Of a stretch of DNA of 64,000 bases, positions 52,826 through 63,157 are shown piece by piece. The DNA lies in contig NZ_JABUXV010000013.1 of the NCBI RefSeq assembly GCF_014897705.1, positions 1 through 64,000 on the forward strand. Direction: 5' to 3'. This stretch comes from Brachybacterium sp. FME24. GTDB lineage: Bacteria > Actinomycetota > Actinomycetes > Actinomycetales > Dermabacteraceae. Both the position numbers and the translations under genes were made by a program. Position 1 is the first letter of the stretch; every line of letters begins with the position of its first letter. The notes beneath the pieces are model-generated. The model had not been told where the DNA came from, made no database searches, and was given only the letters and a program-made list of their open reading frames with translations.

Positions 52826-55408
52826 TCAGGAGGCGCTGGCCTCAGCGTTCTTCGCGTCTGGTGCCGCTGCACCGTCAGGGCGCGCCACCTCTTCGGCACG
52901 AGCCTGGGTCATCGATGCCACATCGACGATCTCGGTGATGGACTCGAGCTCGCCGTTGTCGCCACGACGGTTGAAGGTCAGCTCGCCGAGCAGGCCCTCA
53001 CCCTCGGCACCGACCACGACCGTGTCACCGACGTGCACCTGCCCGAAGAGGATCTTCTCCGAGAGGGTGTCCTCGATGTCGCGCTGGATGGTGCGGCGCA
53101 GCGGACGCGCGCCCAGGACAGGGTCGTAGCCCTTCTCCGCGAGCAGCGTCTTGGCTCCGTCGGTGAGCTCGATCGTCATGTCCTTCTCGGCCAGACGCAC
53201 TGCCAGCTTCGCGATCATGAGATCAACGATCTGGACGATCTCCGACGGCTTCAGCTGCGGGAACACCACGATGTCATCGACACGGTTGAGGAACTCCGGC
53301 TTGAAGTGCTGCTTGAGCTCCTCGTTCACCTTCGACTTCATGCGGTCGTAATCGGTGTTCAGATCGCCGCCCGCGGTGAAGCCCATGGAGACGCCCTTGG
53401 CGATGTCCCTGGTTCCGAGGTTGGTGGTCATGATGATCACGGTGTTCTTGAAGTCGATCACGCGACCCTGCGAGTCCGTGAGTCGGCCATCCTCGAGGAT
53501 CTGCAGGAGCGAGTTGAAGATGTCCACGTGGGCCTTCTCCACCTCGTCGAACAGCACCACGCTGAACGGCTTGCGGCGGACCTTCTCGGTGAGCTGGCCG
53601 CCCTCGTCGTAGCCGACGTAGCCGGGAGGCGAGCCGAACAGGCGCGAGGCCGTGTGCTTCTCGCCGAACTCGGACATGTCCAGCTGGATGAGGGACTCGT
53701 CGTCGCCGAACAGGAACTCTGCGAGCGCCTTGGCCAGCTCCGTCTTGCCGACGCCCGTGGAGCCGGCGAAGATGAACGAGCCACCGGGCCGCTTGGGGTC
53801 CTTGAGCCCTGCACGGGTGCGGCGGATCGCCTGCGACAACGCCTTGATGGCCTCGTGCTGGCCGATCACACGCTTGTGCAGCTCGTCCTCCATGTTCAGC
53901 AGACGCGAGGACTCCTCCTCGGTGAGCTTCACGATCGGGATGCCGGTCGAGGCGGCCAGCACCTCGGCGATGACTTCCTCGGAGACGGTGGTCACGGCAT
54001 CGGACTCGCCGTGGCGCCAGGCCTTCTCCTTCTCCTCGCGCTCGGACTTGAGCTGCTGCTCCTCATCACGCAAGGAGGCTGCGAGCTCGAAGTCCTGCCC
54101 GTCGATCGCCTCCTCCTTCTTCGTGCGCGCGATCTCGATCTGGGCGTCGAGCTCCTTGAGCTCGGGCGGCGCGGTGAGCCGGCGGATCCGCAGCCGGGCC
54201 CCGGCCTCATCGATCAGGTCGATGGCCTTGTCCGGCAGGAAACGGTCGTTGACGTACCGGTCGGCGAGGTTCGCAGCTGCCACCAGCGCGGCGTCGGTGA
54301 TGGTCACCCGGTGATGTGCCTCGTACTTGTCGCGCAGCCCCTTGAGGATCTCGACCGTGTGCGTCACCGAGGGCTGATCCACCTGGATCGGCTGGAAGCG
54401 GCGCTCGAGCGCGGCGTCCTTCTCGATGTGCTTGCGGTACTCCTCGAGGGTCGTCGCGCCGATGGTCTGCAGCTCGCCACGGGCCAGCATCGGCTTCAGG
54501 ATGCTGGCGGCATCGATCGCGCCCTCGGCGGCACCGGCACCCACCAGGGTGTGGATCTCGTCGATGAACAGGATGATGTCACCGCGGGTGCGGATCTCCT
54601 TGAGGACCTTCTTCAGGCGCTCCTCGAAGTCACCGCGGTAGCGGGAGCCCGCCACCAGGGAACCGAGGTCAAGGGTGTAGAGCTGCTTGTCCTTGAGCGT
54701 CTCCGGAACGTCCTCGGCGACGATGGCCTGTGCCAGGCCTTCGACGACCGCCGTCTTGCCGACGCCGGGCTCGCCGATCAGAACCGGGTTGTTCTTGGTG
54801 CGGCGCGAGAGCACCTGCATCACGCGCTCGGCCTCCTTCACCCGCCCGATGACCGGGTCGAGCTTGCCCTCGCGGGCAGCCTGGGTGAGGTTGCGACCGA
54901 ACTGGTCCAGCACGAGCGATCCGGCAGGCTGGCCCTCGGCGGGGCCGCCGGCGGTGGCCGGCTCCTTGCCCTGGTAGCCCGACAGGCGCTCGATGACCTC
55001 CTGGCGCACGGCCGACGGCTCGGCCTTGAGACGGGAGAGCACCTTGACGGCAGTGCCCTCACCCTCGCGCAGCAGGCCGAGCAGGATGTGCTCGGTGCCG
55101 ATGTAGTTGTGACCCAGCTGCAGCGCCTCGCGCAGGCTCAGCTCGAGCACCTTCTTCGCGCGGGGCGTGAAGGGGATGTGGCCGCTCGGGGTCTGGTTGC
55201 CCTCGCCGATGATGTCGCGCACCTGCTCGCGCACGGCATCAAGGGTGACGCCGAGAGCCTCGAGGGCCTTGGCGCCGACTCCCTCGGCTTCATGGATCAG
55301 CCCGAGCAGGATGTGCTCGGTGCCGATGTAGTTGTGGTTGAGCAGTCGTGCCTCGTCCTGTGCCAGAACGACGACGCGGCGGGCGCGATCGGTGAAGCGC
55401 TCGAACAT
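52826..55408 (-). CDS. clpC: ATP-dependent Clp protease ATPase subunit ClpC
   Basis: Hexameric AAA+ unfoldase that feeds proteins to ClpP. The 860-residue protein has two Clp-N repeats ([32 protein letters not shown] twice), first Walker [21 protein letters not shown] near residue 210, a UVR-type coiled middle domain (about 420-480), second Walker [21 protein letters not shown] near 555, and the ClpP-docking LGF-equivalent in SMGFTAGGD. The C-terminus has a polar Ala/Glu tail. A ClgR-like site lies 70 bp upstream. Confidence 0.97.
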   Translation of the reverse strand: MFERFTDRARRVVVLAQDEARLLNHNYIGTEHILLGLIHEAEGVGAKALEALGVTLDAVREQVRDIIGEGNQTPSGHIPFTPRAKKVLELSLREALQLGHNYIGTEHILLGLLREGEGTAVKVLSRLKAEPSAVRQEVIERLSGYQGKEPATAGGPAEGQPAGSLVLDQFGRNLTQAAREGKLDPVIGRVKEAERVMQVLSRRTKNNPVLIGEPGVGKTAVVEGLAQAIVAEDVPETLKDKQLYTLDLGSLVAGSRYRGDFEERLKKVLKEIRTRGDIILFIDEIHTLVGAGAAEGAIDAASILKPMLARGELQTIGATTLEEYRKHIEKDAALERRFQPIQVDQPSVTHTVEILKGLRDKYEAHHRVTITDAALVAAANLADRYVNDRFLPDKAIDLIDEAGARLRIRRLTAPPELKELDAQIEIARTKKEEAIDGQDFELAASLRDEEQQLKSEREEKEKAWRHGESDAVTTVSEEVIAEVLAASTGIPIVKLTEEESSRLLNMEDELHKRVIGQHEAIKALSQAIRRTRAGLKDPKRPGGSFIFAGSTGVGKTELAKALAEFLFGDDESLIQLDMSEFGEKHTASRLFGSPPGYVGYDEGGQLTEKVRRKPFSVVLFDEVEKAHVDIFNSLLQILEDGRLTDSQGRVIDFKNTVIIMTTNLGTRDIAKGVSMGFTAGGDLNTDYDRMKSKVNEELKQHFKPEFLNRVDDIVVFPQLKPSEIVQIVDLMIAKLAVRLAEKDMTIELTDGAKTLLAEKGYDPVLGARPLRRTIQRDIEDTLSEKILFGQVHVGDTVVVGAEGEGLLGELTFNRRGDNGELESITEIVDVASMTQARAEEVARPDGAAAPDAKNAEASAS

Positions 55409-55477
55409 GGTCCTCCCCCGTCCGGTGGTGGTGATGGATCGAGACTACGCGCGTTCCTCGTGGATTCCTCGCCTGTT

Positions 55478-55488
55478 CGCCGCTGGCG
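55478..55488 (-). promoter_or_regulatory. Possible ClgR-type site upstream of clpC
   Basis: CGC-N5-GCG (CGCCGCTGGCG), the outer pattern of ClgR operators that control clp genes in actinobacteria, 70 bp before the clpC start. The central base differs from the reported consensus, so this is a weak call. Confidence 0.3.
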
Positions 55489-55640
55489 TGACGGGCGGCC
55501 GACGCATCGCCGATCACGCCGGGCCCTGCCCCTCCCCGCCTCCGTCCTGTCGTGCCCCCGGCCTCCCGCCCTGGGCACGAGGGACCGTGCGGCACCTGCC
55601 CCGCCCGGGGCCGCGGTGGACTAGCATCGATCACATCGTG

Positions 55641-55658
55641 ACCGGCACGTACGCCGGT
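55641..55658 (+). promoter_or_regulatory. Dyad upstream of the FadR-type gntR
   Basis: ACCGGC-N6-GCCGGT, a perfect 6-bp dyad 20 bp before the gntR ATG and 13 bp after TAGCAT (55622-55627), a possible -10 box. Suited to autoregulation by the GntR protein. Confidence 0.45.
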
Positions 55659-55678
55659 CCAGCGAGGAGTGGGACGCG

Positions 55679-56371
55679 ATGCCAGCACCGCATGCCGTCA
55701 CGGACAGGGCCATCGATGCGATCAAGCAGATGATCATCGACGGCGAACTTGGTCCTGCGGACCGCCTTCCCCCGGAGAAAGAGCTGGCCGTGCGCATCGG
55801 CGTGAGCCGCAACTCCCTGCGGGAGGCCGTGAAGGCCCTGTCCGTGATCCGCGTGCTGGACGTGCGCCAGGGAGACGGCACCTACGTCACCTCGCTCGCC
55901 CCGAGCGTGCTCGTGGAGTCGCTCGGCTTCATCCTCGACCTGCATCAGGGTTCGGGCGAGGGGCAGATACTCGAGGTTCGGCGGCTGCTCGAGCCGACAG
56001 CCGTCGAGCAGGCCTGCCCCAACCTGAGCGAACACGACTTCGATCGGCTCGAACAGCTGATGCTCGACCTGTCGGCCCACTCCTCGGTCGAGCAGCAGGT
56101 GCAGGCGGACATCGACTTCCATCACCTCATCACGAGCCGCTGCCCCAACGTCTATCTCACGTCGATGCTCGAGGGCCTCGCGAGTGCGACCGCCCGGGCC
56201 CGAGTCTGGCGGGGTCTCACGGAGGACGCTGCCGTGGAGTCCACGCTGGCCGAGCACCGTCGCATCCTCGACGCCCTGAAGGCCGGCCGCGCCGACCTCG
56301 CGCGGGTGCACGCCGCGGCCCATATCGGGGGCGTCGAGAGCTGGATCCAGAAGGGCACCACGGTCGACTGA
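55679..56371 (+). CDS. GntR family regulator, FadR subfamily
   Basis: A 230-residue regulator: N-terminal winged helix (DRAIDAIKQMIIDGELGPAD, then LPPEKELAVRIGVSRNSLRE, LDVRQGDGTYVTSL) and a helical FCD ligand domain with metal-binding histidine and aspartate residues in VQADIDFHHLITSRCPN and LAEHRRILDALKAGRADLAR. GAGGAG precedes the ATG. It faces the end of the fucose-pathway operon tail to tail (23-bp gap), so it is the best candidate for the locus regulator, probably sensing a sugar acid or lactone intermediate. Confidence 0.9.
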   Translation: MPAPHAVTDRAIDAIKQMIIDGELGPADRLPPEKELAVRIGVSRNSLREAVKALSVIRVLDVRQGDGTYVTSLAPSVLVESLGFILDLHQGSGEGQILEVRRLLEPTAVEQACPNLSEHDFDRLEQLMLDLSAHSSVEQQVQADIDFHHLITSRCPNVYLTSMLEGLASATARARVWRGLTEDAAVESTLAEHRRILDALKAGRADLARVHAAAHIGGVESWIQKGTTVD

Positions 56372-56394
56372 CCGACGTTGCGCCAACGCCACGG

Positions 56395-57327
56395 TCAGTG
56401 TTTATCGGAGGCCGCCCGCCGGTAGACGCGCTCCGCTGTGCCGTGCAGGACCAGCTCGCGATCCGCGACCGGCAGCTCCGCCAGCAGAGCCAGCAGGTCG
56501 CCCGTGCCGGAACCGAGATCGAAGGGCACGGGGGCGATCGGCCAGTCGCTGCCGAACATCAGCCGTTCGGGCCCGAAGAGGTTCAGTGCCAGGTCGACAG
56601 CGGCGCGGAGATCCTCGCCAGCGGCGTAACCCTGTCCGCTCGTGGACAGGCCCGAGAGCTTCGCGACCGTCGTCCCGTGCCCCGCAAAGCCTCGAAGGGC
56701 CCGTTCCCAGCGAACCATCTCCCGCGCATCACCCAGCGGCGGCTTGCCGAGGTGATCGAGCACCACGACCAGACCCTCGATCTCGCCGGAGAGACAGGTC
56801 GCCTGGTCGAGATGCCGGGGGAAGGCATCCGGGACATCCAGCGGAAGGCCTCGGCCGGCGAGCAGCGCCAGGCTCTCCCGGACCTCGGGCCGGTCGAGGA
56901 ACCCCGGATCCGGATCGTCGTGGACCAGGTGGCGCACGCCCACCACCCGGCGCATCGCCGCGACGTCGTCCAGCAGCGTCGCGGTGCGCACGGGATCGTC
57001 GAGTGGCAGCCAGGCGACGATGTCGACCCGGCACACACTCCCCTGCTGTGCCTCGAAGAGCGCCTCGATACGCTCTGCGGAAACGTGCATCGCGCGGGTG
57101 TCCTCGAGCGTGTCGTCGGCCTGCACCAGCACGACGCGGGTGGTGCCGAGTGCGCCATGCTGCTGCTCTACGTCCTCCCAGCGGGCGTCGCGACGCAGCC
57201 CCTCAGATGCGCTGTCGAGCCATCGGTACCCACCGCCGGAGCGGTCCCACAGGTGCAGGTGGGTGTCGGTGATATGGGGCTTCGTGAGAGGGGTGACCGT
57301 ACGACGAAACGCTCCCGCCTCAGGCAT
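56395..57327 (-). CDS. Amidohydrolase-family lactonase (probable L-fuconolactonase)
   Basis: A 310-residue TIM-barrel hydrolase of the COG3618 group, which includes L-fuconolactonase and L-rhamnono-lactonase. Visible motifs are ITDTHLHLWDRSGGGYRWLD at the N-terminus, VLVQADDTLEDTRAM, VVGVRHLVHDDPDPGFL, VVVLDHLGKPP and LMFGSDWPIAPVPFD. Expected to open L-fucono-1,5-lactone to L-fuconate. The ATG at 57327 overlaps the aldo/keto reductase stop by 8 bp. Last gene of the operon. Substrate is inferred from neighbours. Confidence 0.82.
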   Translation of the reverse strand: MPEAGAFRRTVTPLTKPHITDTHLHLWDRSGGGYRWLDSASEGLRRDARWEDVEQQHGALGTTRVVLVQADDTLEDTRAMHVSAERIEALFEAQQGSVCRVDIVAWLPLDDPVRTATLLDDVAAMRRVVGVRHLVHDDPDPGFLDRPEVRESLALLAGRGLPLDVPDAFPRHLDQATCLSGEIEGLVVVLDHLGKPPLGDAREMVRWERALRGFAGHGTTVAKLSGLSTSGQGYAAGEDLRAAVDLALNLFGPERLMFGSDWPIAPVPFDLGSGTGDLLALLAELPVADRELVLHGTAERVYRRAASDKH

Positions 57328-58324
57328 CGATCTGCTCCCACAGCTCCTCGGGAATGTCCTGGCCGATGCGCTCGATGTTCTGCCGGACCTGGTCGGCCGT
57401 ACGCATACCGAGCACGACCGAGGAGATCGCCGGGTGCCGCAGCGGGTACCGGATCGCGAGATCGGGCAGTTCGACCCCGTTCTCCTGTGCGAGCCCGGCC
57501 AGTTCGCGAGCTCGCTCCAGGGATCTCTCCGGGGCGTCGCCGTACTCGTACATCGCCGTATCGGGCACCACGGAGCGCGAGAGGATTCCGGAGTTGAACA
57601 CCGAGACCGCCACGACCTCGACACCGTGCTCGAGGCAGGCGGGCAGCAGTTCGGCGGCAGCCGGCTGCTCGAGCACGGTGTAGCGACCCGACATCATGAC
57701 CACGTCGATCAGGTCTGTGCGGACCGCACGGGAGAGCACGTCGGCGTCCTTGGAGCCGACGCCGATGCGACTGACGAGCCCTTCGTCCCGCATCGCGACG
57801 AGTGCGGCGAGCGCCTCGTCCATCGAGTGCCCCTCGGGCGCCTCCTCGGGGTCGTGCAGATAGAGGATGTCCACGCGGTCCAGGCCCAGGCGCTCGAGCG
57901 ACTCCGCATGGCTGCGTCGGATGCCCTCCTCGGTCATGTCCCAGCGGCGCACGAAGTCGTCCGGCACCGCGAACGCGTTCGCCATGTCGTCACCGTCACC
58001 GGGCCCGGGAACCAGGAGCCGGCCCACCTTCGTCGAGATCAGGTACTCCTCGCGCGGGTAGTCCGCGAGCAGCGCTCCGAGACGCCGTTCGCTGGTGCCG
58101 ACCCCGTAGTGGGGCGCCGTGTCGTACATGCGGATGCCGCCCTCCCAGGCAGCCTCGACGGCTCCGCGGGCCTCCTCCTCGGTGGTGACCCGGAAGATGT
58201 TCCCGAGCTGGGCCGCACCGAAGCCGAGCTCCGGCAGGCGTGCCGGTCCGGGACGGCGGTGGCGGTGGCGGTGGCGGTGGCGGTGGCGGGCGGACCCTAC
58301 GGGGTCGGGAGTTGCGGACTCCAT
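57320..58324 (-). CDS. Aldo/keto reductase (probable L-fucose 1-dehydrogenase)
   Basis: A 334-residue NAD(P)-dependent oxidoreductase of the AKR superfamily, resembling D-threo-aldose 1-dehydrogenases that oxidise L-fucose to its lactone. The tetrad is in GIRMYDTAPHYGVGTSERRL (Asp, Tyr), LISTKVGR (Lys) and DILYLHDPEE (His); family start LPELGFGAAQLGNIFRVTT. The first 25 residues include an Arg-His dipeptide run encoded by a GGCGGT array, not part of the fold. GAGGAG precedes the ATG at 58324, 5 bp after the fucosidase stop. Confidence 0.82.
   Translation of the reverse strand: MESATPDPVGSARHRHRHRHRHRRPGPARLPELGFGAAQLGNIFRVTTEEEARGAVEAAWEGGIRMYDTAPHYGVGTSERRLGALLADYPREEYLISTKVGRLLVPGPGDGDDMANAFAVPDDFVRRWDMTEEGIRRSHAESLERLGLDRVDILYLHDPEEAPEGHSMDEALAALVAMRDEGLVSRIGVGSKDADVLSRAVRTDLIDVVMMSGRYTVLEQPAAAELLPACLEHGVEVVAVSVFNSGILSRSVVPDTAMYEYGDAPERSLERARELAGLAQENGVELPDLAIRYPLRHPAISSVVLGMRTADQVRQNIERIGQDIPEELWEQIDA
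58255..58290. repeat. (GGCGGT)n hexanucleotide array in the AKR gene
   Basis: About six copies of GGCGGT in the plus strand, encoding (Arg-His)n near residues 13-23 of the aldo/keto reductase. Copy changes would keep the reading frame. Confidence 0.95.
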
Positions 58325-58329
58325 GAGTT

Positions 58330-59685
58330 TCACTCCTCGAAGATGGTGCCCGGCGGGCTGCTCTGCGCACCGCATGTCTCGCCGAGCCGGAGCTCGATCA
58401 CCGGCAGCAGGACGTCGGGCCGTCGGATCGGCAGGGTGACGGTCAGCACATCCGGCCCCAGACCGGCCGGGGTCATGTTCATGGCCTGCTGGTCGGGATC
58501 GATCGTGCTCAGGACGACCTCGGACCCATCATGCAGGAATCGTGCGAAGCGCACCCGCCCCGACAGGCCGGGAAGGTGGAGGTGCTGCATCGGCCAGGTC
58601 GTCAGGTGCACGTACACCCGATCACCACGTCGGGTCAGCACCGTGCCCTGCGGCGCCTCCATGCCCTCGGCGGGCCCGGCGCCGTGGACCGATGCGGCGT
58701 GCAGCTCCATCCAGTGCCCGATCCGACGCAGGACCTCGCGATCGGCGGTCGAGATTGCGCCGCGGCCGTCGGGACCGACATTCAACAGCAGGTTCCCGCC
58801 CTTGGCCACGGAGTCCACGAGCATCCTCACCAGGAGGTCGGGGCTCTTGTGGTCGTGATTGTCGCGGTCGTACCCCCAGGAGCCGTTGGTGGTCTGGCAG
58901 GCCTCCCAGCGCACAGGGTCGCCGTCCGCCGTGGTCATCGGCGCCGCGGGCTGGTACTGCTCCGGGGTGACGAGGTCACCAGGGATCCCGAGCCGGTCGT
59001 TGACCACGCAGGTGGGCTGCAGCTCGCGCACCATCGCCAGCAGCACCTCGGCGTCCCAGTCCTCGGGCCCCTTGCCGTCCCGTTCAGGGTTGGTGAAGTC
59101 GAAGAAGAGGTAGTCGATCCTCCCGTAGTTCGTGAGCAGCTCGCGCACCTGGGCATGGAGGTACTCGCGATAGCGGGCCATGTCCCGACGGGAGTTCAGC
59201 TCCTGGACGTCCTCCCGGTCGCGCAGCGGATGGCTGACATCGATCGTGAAGTCCGGATGCGCCCAGTCCAGCAGGGAGTGGTAGAACCCGACGTGGAGAC
59301 CTTCGGCGCGCAGGGCGTCGACGAACTCGCGCACCAGGTCACGACCGCAGACGTCCGGCGCCGAGTAGTCCGTGTGCTCCGTCTCGAACAGGCAGAAGCC
59401 CTCATGGTGCTTGGTCGTGAGCACGGCGTATCGCATCCCGGCCTCGCGGGCCCGGCGGGCGATGTCCGGGGCGTCGAAGCGGTCAGGGTCGAAGAACTCC
59501 GCATAGCTGCTGTAGTCCTCGAGGGTGCGATGCTCGCGTGTCATCGACCATTCGTGGCGCGCCGGGATCGCGTAGAGGCCGAAGTGGACGAACAGCCCGA
59601 ACCGGGCCTCGTCGAACCAGGAGTGGGGGTCCCCGCCGCCGTCACCGGGGCGGGACGCTGTTGAGGGTGCATCGATGCTGTTCAC
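58330..59685 (-). CDS. Alpha-L-fucosidase (GH29)
   Basis: Retaining exo-fucosidase releasing L-fucose from glycans. The 451-residue protein has [53 protein letters not shown] and the nucleophile Asp196 in [13 protein letters not shown], then [18 protein letters not shown], the family signature. There is no signal peptide or membrane anchor, so it should act in the cytoplasm on imported substrates. The GTG at 59685 follows AAGGAG and overlaps the dehydratase stop (GTGA). The C-terminal 110 residues form a beta-sandwich typical of the family. Confidence 0.93.
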   Translation of the reverse strand: MNSIDAPSTASRPGDGGGDPHSWFDEARFGLFVHFGLYAIPARHEWSMTREHRTLEDYSSYAEFFDPDRFDAPDIARRAREAGMRYAVLTTKHHEGFCLFETEHTDYSAPDVCGRDLVREFVDALRAEGLHVGFYHSLLDWAHPDFTIDVSHPLRDREDVQELNSRRDMARYREYLHAQVRELLTNYGRIDYLFFDFTNPERDGKGPEDWDAEVLLAMVRELQPTCVVNDRLGIPGDLVTPEQYQPAAPMTTADGDPVRWEACQTTNGSWGYDRDNHDHKSPDLLVRMLVDSVAKGGNLLLNVGPDGRGAISTADREVLRRIGHWMELHAASVHGAGPAEGMEAPQGTVLTRRGDRVYVHLTTWPMQHLHLPGLSGRVRFARFLHDGSEVVLSTIDPDQQAMNMTPAGLGPDVLTVTLPIRRPDVLLPVIELRLGETCGAQSSPPGTIFEE

Positions 59686-60983
59686 GGGACGAGCTCCTTC
59701 CAGACCGGGCCGTCCGGGAAGCGGTGATCCGCGATCGATCCGGCATGCATACGGGCTCCGATGCCGGGCTTCTCCGGCGGGAGATATCGGCCGCGCTCCA
59801 GCCTCACGGGTTCGACGAAGTGCTCGTGGAGGTGGTCGACATGCTCGATACGGCGATCCTCGAGGGAACCGCTGATGGCGACGAAGTCGACCATCGACAG
59901 GTGCTGGACCATCTCGCACAGCCCCACTCCTCCTGCGTGAGGGCACACAGGCACCCCGAACTTGGCGGCCAGCAGCAGGATCGCGAGGTTCTCGTGGACT
60001 CCCCCGACCCGCGTCGCGTCGATCTGGACGATGTCCACCGCCCCGGCCTGGAGCAGCTGCTTGAACATGACGCGATTGTGCACGTGCTCGCCGGTCGCCA
60101 CCCGGATCGGCGCGATGCGCCGGCGGATCTCGGCGTGCGCAAGGATGTCATCCGGGCTGGTCGGCTCCTCGATCCAATACGGATCCTGGGGACGGAGGGC
60201 ATTCATCCAGTGCTCGGCTTCGTCGACCCCCCAGCGCTGGTTGGCGTCCGCCGCGATGGGGAAGCCCTCCCCCAGCACCTCGCGGGCGATCGAGAAGCGC
60301 CGGATGTCGTCCTCGAGATCCGCGCCGACCTTCAGCTTGACCATCTCGAAGCCACCGTCCACGGCTTCTCGGAGGAGCCGCTCGAGCTTCTGGTCGTCGT
60401 ACCCCAGCCACCCGGGGGTCGTCGTGTAGGCCGGGAAACCCTGTGCCTCGAGCTCTGCGATCCTTTCCTGGCGACCGGGAACTGCGCGCTCGAGGATCTC
60501 CAGCGCCTCCTCTCGCGTGAGGGCGTCCTCGAGATACCGGAAGTCGACGAGACCGACGAGCTCGCGGGGAGACAGATCCGCCAACAGCCTCCAGAGCGGC
60601 TTCCCCTCGCGTTCGCAGCGCAGATCCCAGAGGGCGTTGACGACCGCACCGATCGCCATCTGCATCACACCCTTCTCCGGCCCCAACCAGCGGAGCTGGG
60701 AATCGGCAGTCATCGCCGCCCCGGCAGCTCCGAGATCCTCGAGGACGTCGTCGACGTCCCGGCCGAGCAGATGATGGGACAACGCACGGATTGCCGTCGC
60801 CTGCACGTCGTTCCCCCGGCCGATCGTGAAGACCAGGCTCACGCCGCTCTCGCCGTCGGAGGTCCTGACCTCGAGATAGGCGGCCGAATAGTCAGGGTCC
60901 TTGTTCATGGCGTCGGAGCCGGCGAGCGAGGTCGACGTCGGGAACCGGACGTCGGTGACGTCGAGGGTCGTGAACGTGGGCAT
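59682..60983 (-). CDS. Enolase-superfamily L-fuconate dehydratase
   Basis: A 433-residue protein of the mandelate racemase subgroup that matches bacterial L-fuconate dehydratase. The base pair Lys216/Lys218 is in [19 protein letters not shown], metal ligands Asp246 ([10 protein letters not shown]), Glu272 ([11 protein letters not shown]) and Glu299 ([11 protein letters not shown]), and His349 in [14 protein letters not shown]. It converts L-fuconate to 2-keto-3-deoxy-L-fuconate. AAGGAAG precedes the ATG at 60983. First gene of the leftward four-gene operon; its stop overlaps the fucosidase start by 4 bp. Confidence 0.92.
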   Translation of the reverse strand: MPTFTTLDVTDVRFPTSTSLAGSDAMNKDPDYSAAYLEVRTSDGESGVSLVFTIGRGNDVQATAIRALSHHLLGRDVDDVLEDLGAAGAAMTADSQLRWLGPEKGVMQMAIGAVVNALWDLRCEREGKPLWRLLADLSPRELVGLVDFRYLEDALTREEALEILERAVPGRQERIAELEAQGFPAYTTTPGWLGYDDQKLERLLREAVDGGFEMVKLKVGADLEDDIRRFSIAREVLGEGFPIAADANQRWGVDEAEHWMNALRPQDPYWIEEPTSPDDILAHAEIRRRIAPIRVATGEHVHNRVMFKQLLQAGAVDIVQIDATRVGGVHENLAILLLAAKFGVPVCPHAGGVGLCEMVQHLSMVDFVAISGSLEDRRIEHVDHLHEHFVEPVRLERGRYLPPEKPGIGARMHAGSIADHRFPDGPVWKELVP

Positions 60984-61192
60984 CGATAACTTCCTTGCAG
61001 GATGTGGGCCCTGCACGTCCGCGACACGAACGCCACCAAGACCTCGGATGTCTACCGAGGCTACCGCAGCACGCCACATCGACCCAAGCTTTCAGGAAAC
61101 CGCCCCCTTCTGTCAGATTTCCAGGTCACGACACTTTCGTGCGGTGTTTCGTAGATCTAGGCGAAAAACAGGGCCCCAATAATCGGAAACTC

Positions 61193-61222
61193 TTGCCGCA
61201 CCCATCGGGCCTATGCCATAGT
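61193..61222 (+). promoter_or_regulatory. Possible promoter of the sugar ABC importer
   Basis: TTGCCG (61193-61198) and CATAGT (61217-61222) with an 18-bp spacer, 47 bp before the GTG of the binding-protein gene. The 286-bp divergent gap (60984-61269) has lower GC and a loose dyad with CAC and GTG arms at 61136-61148, where the locus regulator may bind. Confidence 0.4.
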
Positions 61223-61269
61223 CCGTGTGTCCCACTCCACAATCGATCAGCGCCGACCGAGGAGCCCTC

Positions 61270-63096
61270 GTGAACGATCCCGACCGCACCGATCACCCTT
61301 CGAGCCCGCCCTCCCTCGTGGGAGACACGGGCACGGACGACCGCGCGGGGAGCGTGGCCCGCCGGACCTTCCTGGGTCGCTCCGCGGCGCTGGGCGGCGC
61401 CGCGATGATCACGCCCGCAGCGCTCGTGGGCTGCGGCAGCGAGGACAGCGCCGGCCAGGTCACCGGCGGAGACGACTACACCCCCGGCAGCGCCGACCTC
61501 CAGGTGGAGATCGCTCCGGAGATCGACGGGATCCTCTACCCGGACGACTACGTCGGTCCGCGTGCCCGCGAGCTCGAGCCGTTCGGCGACGGGACGATCG
61601 ACTTCACGATCCTCAGCCAGACCGATCCCGAGCTCGATCTCGCCACGAACTACTACTCGACCCTCCTCGAGCAGACGACCGGGGTGAAAGCGTCGTACGT
61701 GACGGTCCCCGCCGGCGAGGACGGCAAGACGAAGGTCAACGCGATCGTTGCCGGCGGCGAACTCCCCCACGCGCTGATGGTCGGGCAAGACATCTTCAAC
61801 CCGTCGGAGATCAGCATCTACGGCCAGCAGGGGCTTTTCATCCCCTTGGACAAGCTCATCGACGAGAACGCGCCGCACATCCTGGACATGTTCGACTCGT
61901 TCCCGAACATGCGTCAGCAGTACACGGCACCTGACGGAAAGCTCTACGGCGTGCCGTCGATGAACGACTGCTATCACTGCAAGAGCGCGAACGTCCGCAC
62001 GTGGATCAACCAGGACTGGTTGAAAGGGATCGGGGCGAGCTCGCCCGAGACTCTCGAGGAGTACGTCTCCGTGATGGACGAGTTCCGTGCGTTCTCCGGC
62101 AGGCCCGACGCCTCAGTGCTGACCACAGCCGATGCGGACACGATGCTCCAGCTGTTCCAGTTCTTCCTGGGGTCGTTCCTCGAGATCCCCGACCTCTGGC
62201 TCCGGCGCACCGGATCGACTCTCGAATGGCATCACCGGGATCCCGCCTTCCGCGCCGGGATCGTCTGGATCCAGGAGCAGTTCGCTGCCGGGAACTTCGA
62301 TCCCGGGATCTTCTCGAACACGGCTGAGCAGTACCAGAAGCTCGGCGACGGACCCGACGGTCCCCGCTTCGGCGTCGGCTACGGGTACTCCACCTACCAA
62401 TTCAGCGCCGCTGCCGACTACACCGATCCCGACAGCGCCGCCCTGATCATGACACCGCTCGCACCGATGGCCGGTCCTGACGGGGTTCGCACGGCTCAGT
62501 GGGATCACTTCTCCTACGGGTACCTCAACTACGTCATCACCCCGGAGTGCCCGGACCCGGTGCAGCTGATCCGGTGGGCCGATTACCAGTTCGAGCTCGG
62601 CCTGACCATTTCTGGAGGGCGCGGCGAGCAGGGAGTCGGATGGGACTTCGCCTCCGAGGGGCAGATGGGCATCGACGGCCAGCAGGCGGTCTACGAGGTG
62701 CTTCCGACGCCGGAGGACCTCAAGAACACTGCCTGGCGCGAATGGGGTCCTCTGTACAAGTCGATGTCGCAGCGCCATGGCGAGGTGGTCCAGGAGTCCA
62801 ACCCCTCCGTCGAGCCGATCCTCTTCCGTGCCGCCGAGCTCTACGAGCCCTTCGCCACGCCCGAGGAATCCGGGGTCCCCCCTCTGGTCCTGGACATGGA
62901 CCAGTCCGCCCAGATCGGCGAGATCACCACCAACCTCGAGAGTCATCTGAAGCAGGCCATGGCGGCCTTCGGGACGGGCGCCAAGGACGCGAGCGACGAC
63001 GCCGACTGGGACGAGTACATCGCCACGGCGTCCTCGATCGGCATCGACACCTACACCGAGATCCATCAGGCGGCGTACGACGCCCAGAACGGATGA
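61270..63096 (+). CDS. Sugar ABC transporter substrate-binding lipoprotein
   Basis: A 608-residue extracellular solute-binding protein of the large LplA/LipO-like class. The N-terminus has a twin-arginine signal with lipobox: VARRTFLGRSAALGGAAM, then PAALVGC with lipidated Cys55, so it is probably Tat-exported and membrane-anchored outside. The body includes FDSFPNMRQQYTAPDGKLYG, VPSMNDCYHCKSANVRTWIN and EYIATASSIGIDTYTEIHQA, typical of oligosaccharide binders. The GTG at 61270 follows GAGGAG. Divergent from the fucose operon and followed by a permease gene at 61 bp, so a fucosylated glycan is the likely ligand. Confidence 0.92.
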   Translation: MNDPDRTDHPSSPPSLVGDTGTDDRAGSVARRTFLGRSAALGGAAMITPAALVGCGSEDSAGQVTGGDDYTPGSADLQVEIAPEIDGILYPDDYVGPRARELEPFGDGTIDFTILSQTDPELDLATNYYSTLLEQTTGVKASYVTVPAGEDGKTKVNAIVAGGELPHALMVGQDIFNPSEISIYGQQGLFIPLDKLIDENAPHILDMFDSFPNMRQQYTAPDGKLYGVPSMNDCYHCKSANVRTWINQDWLKGIGASSPETLEEYVSVMDEFRAFSGRPDASVLTTADADTMLQLFQFFLGSFLEIPDLWLRRTGSTLEWHHRDPAFRAGIVWIQEQFAAGNFDPGIFSNTAEQYQKLGDGPDGPRFGVGYGYSTYQFSAAADYTDPDSAALIMTPLAPMAGPDGVRTAQWDHFSYGYLNYVITPECPDPVQLIRWADYQFELGLTISGGRGEQGVGWDFASEGQMGIDGQQAVYEVLPTPEDLKNTAWREWGPLYKSMSQRHGEVVQESNPSVEPILFRAAELYEPFATPEESGVPPLVLDMDQSAQIGEITTNLESHLKQAMAAFGTGAKDASDDADWDEYIATASSIGIDTYTEIHQAAYDAQNG

Positions 63097-63157
63097 GACC
63101 GCTCCGAGCCCCCGCCCTTCCTTCCCCTGCAGATCCCGGCAGAGAGGTTCCCTCACC

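Noticed and set aside
52580-55624. Rightward 1014-codon frame opposite clpC
   Set aside because: Antisense of a highly conserved gene in GC-rich DNA; low-complexity product with no family motif.
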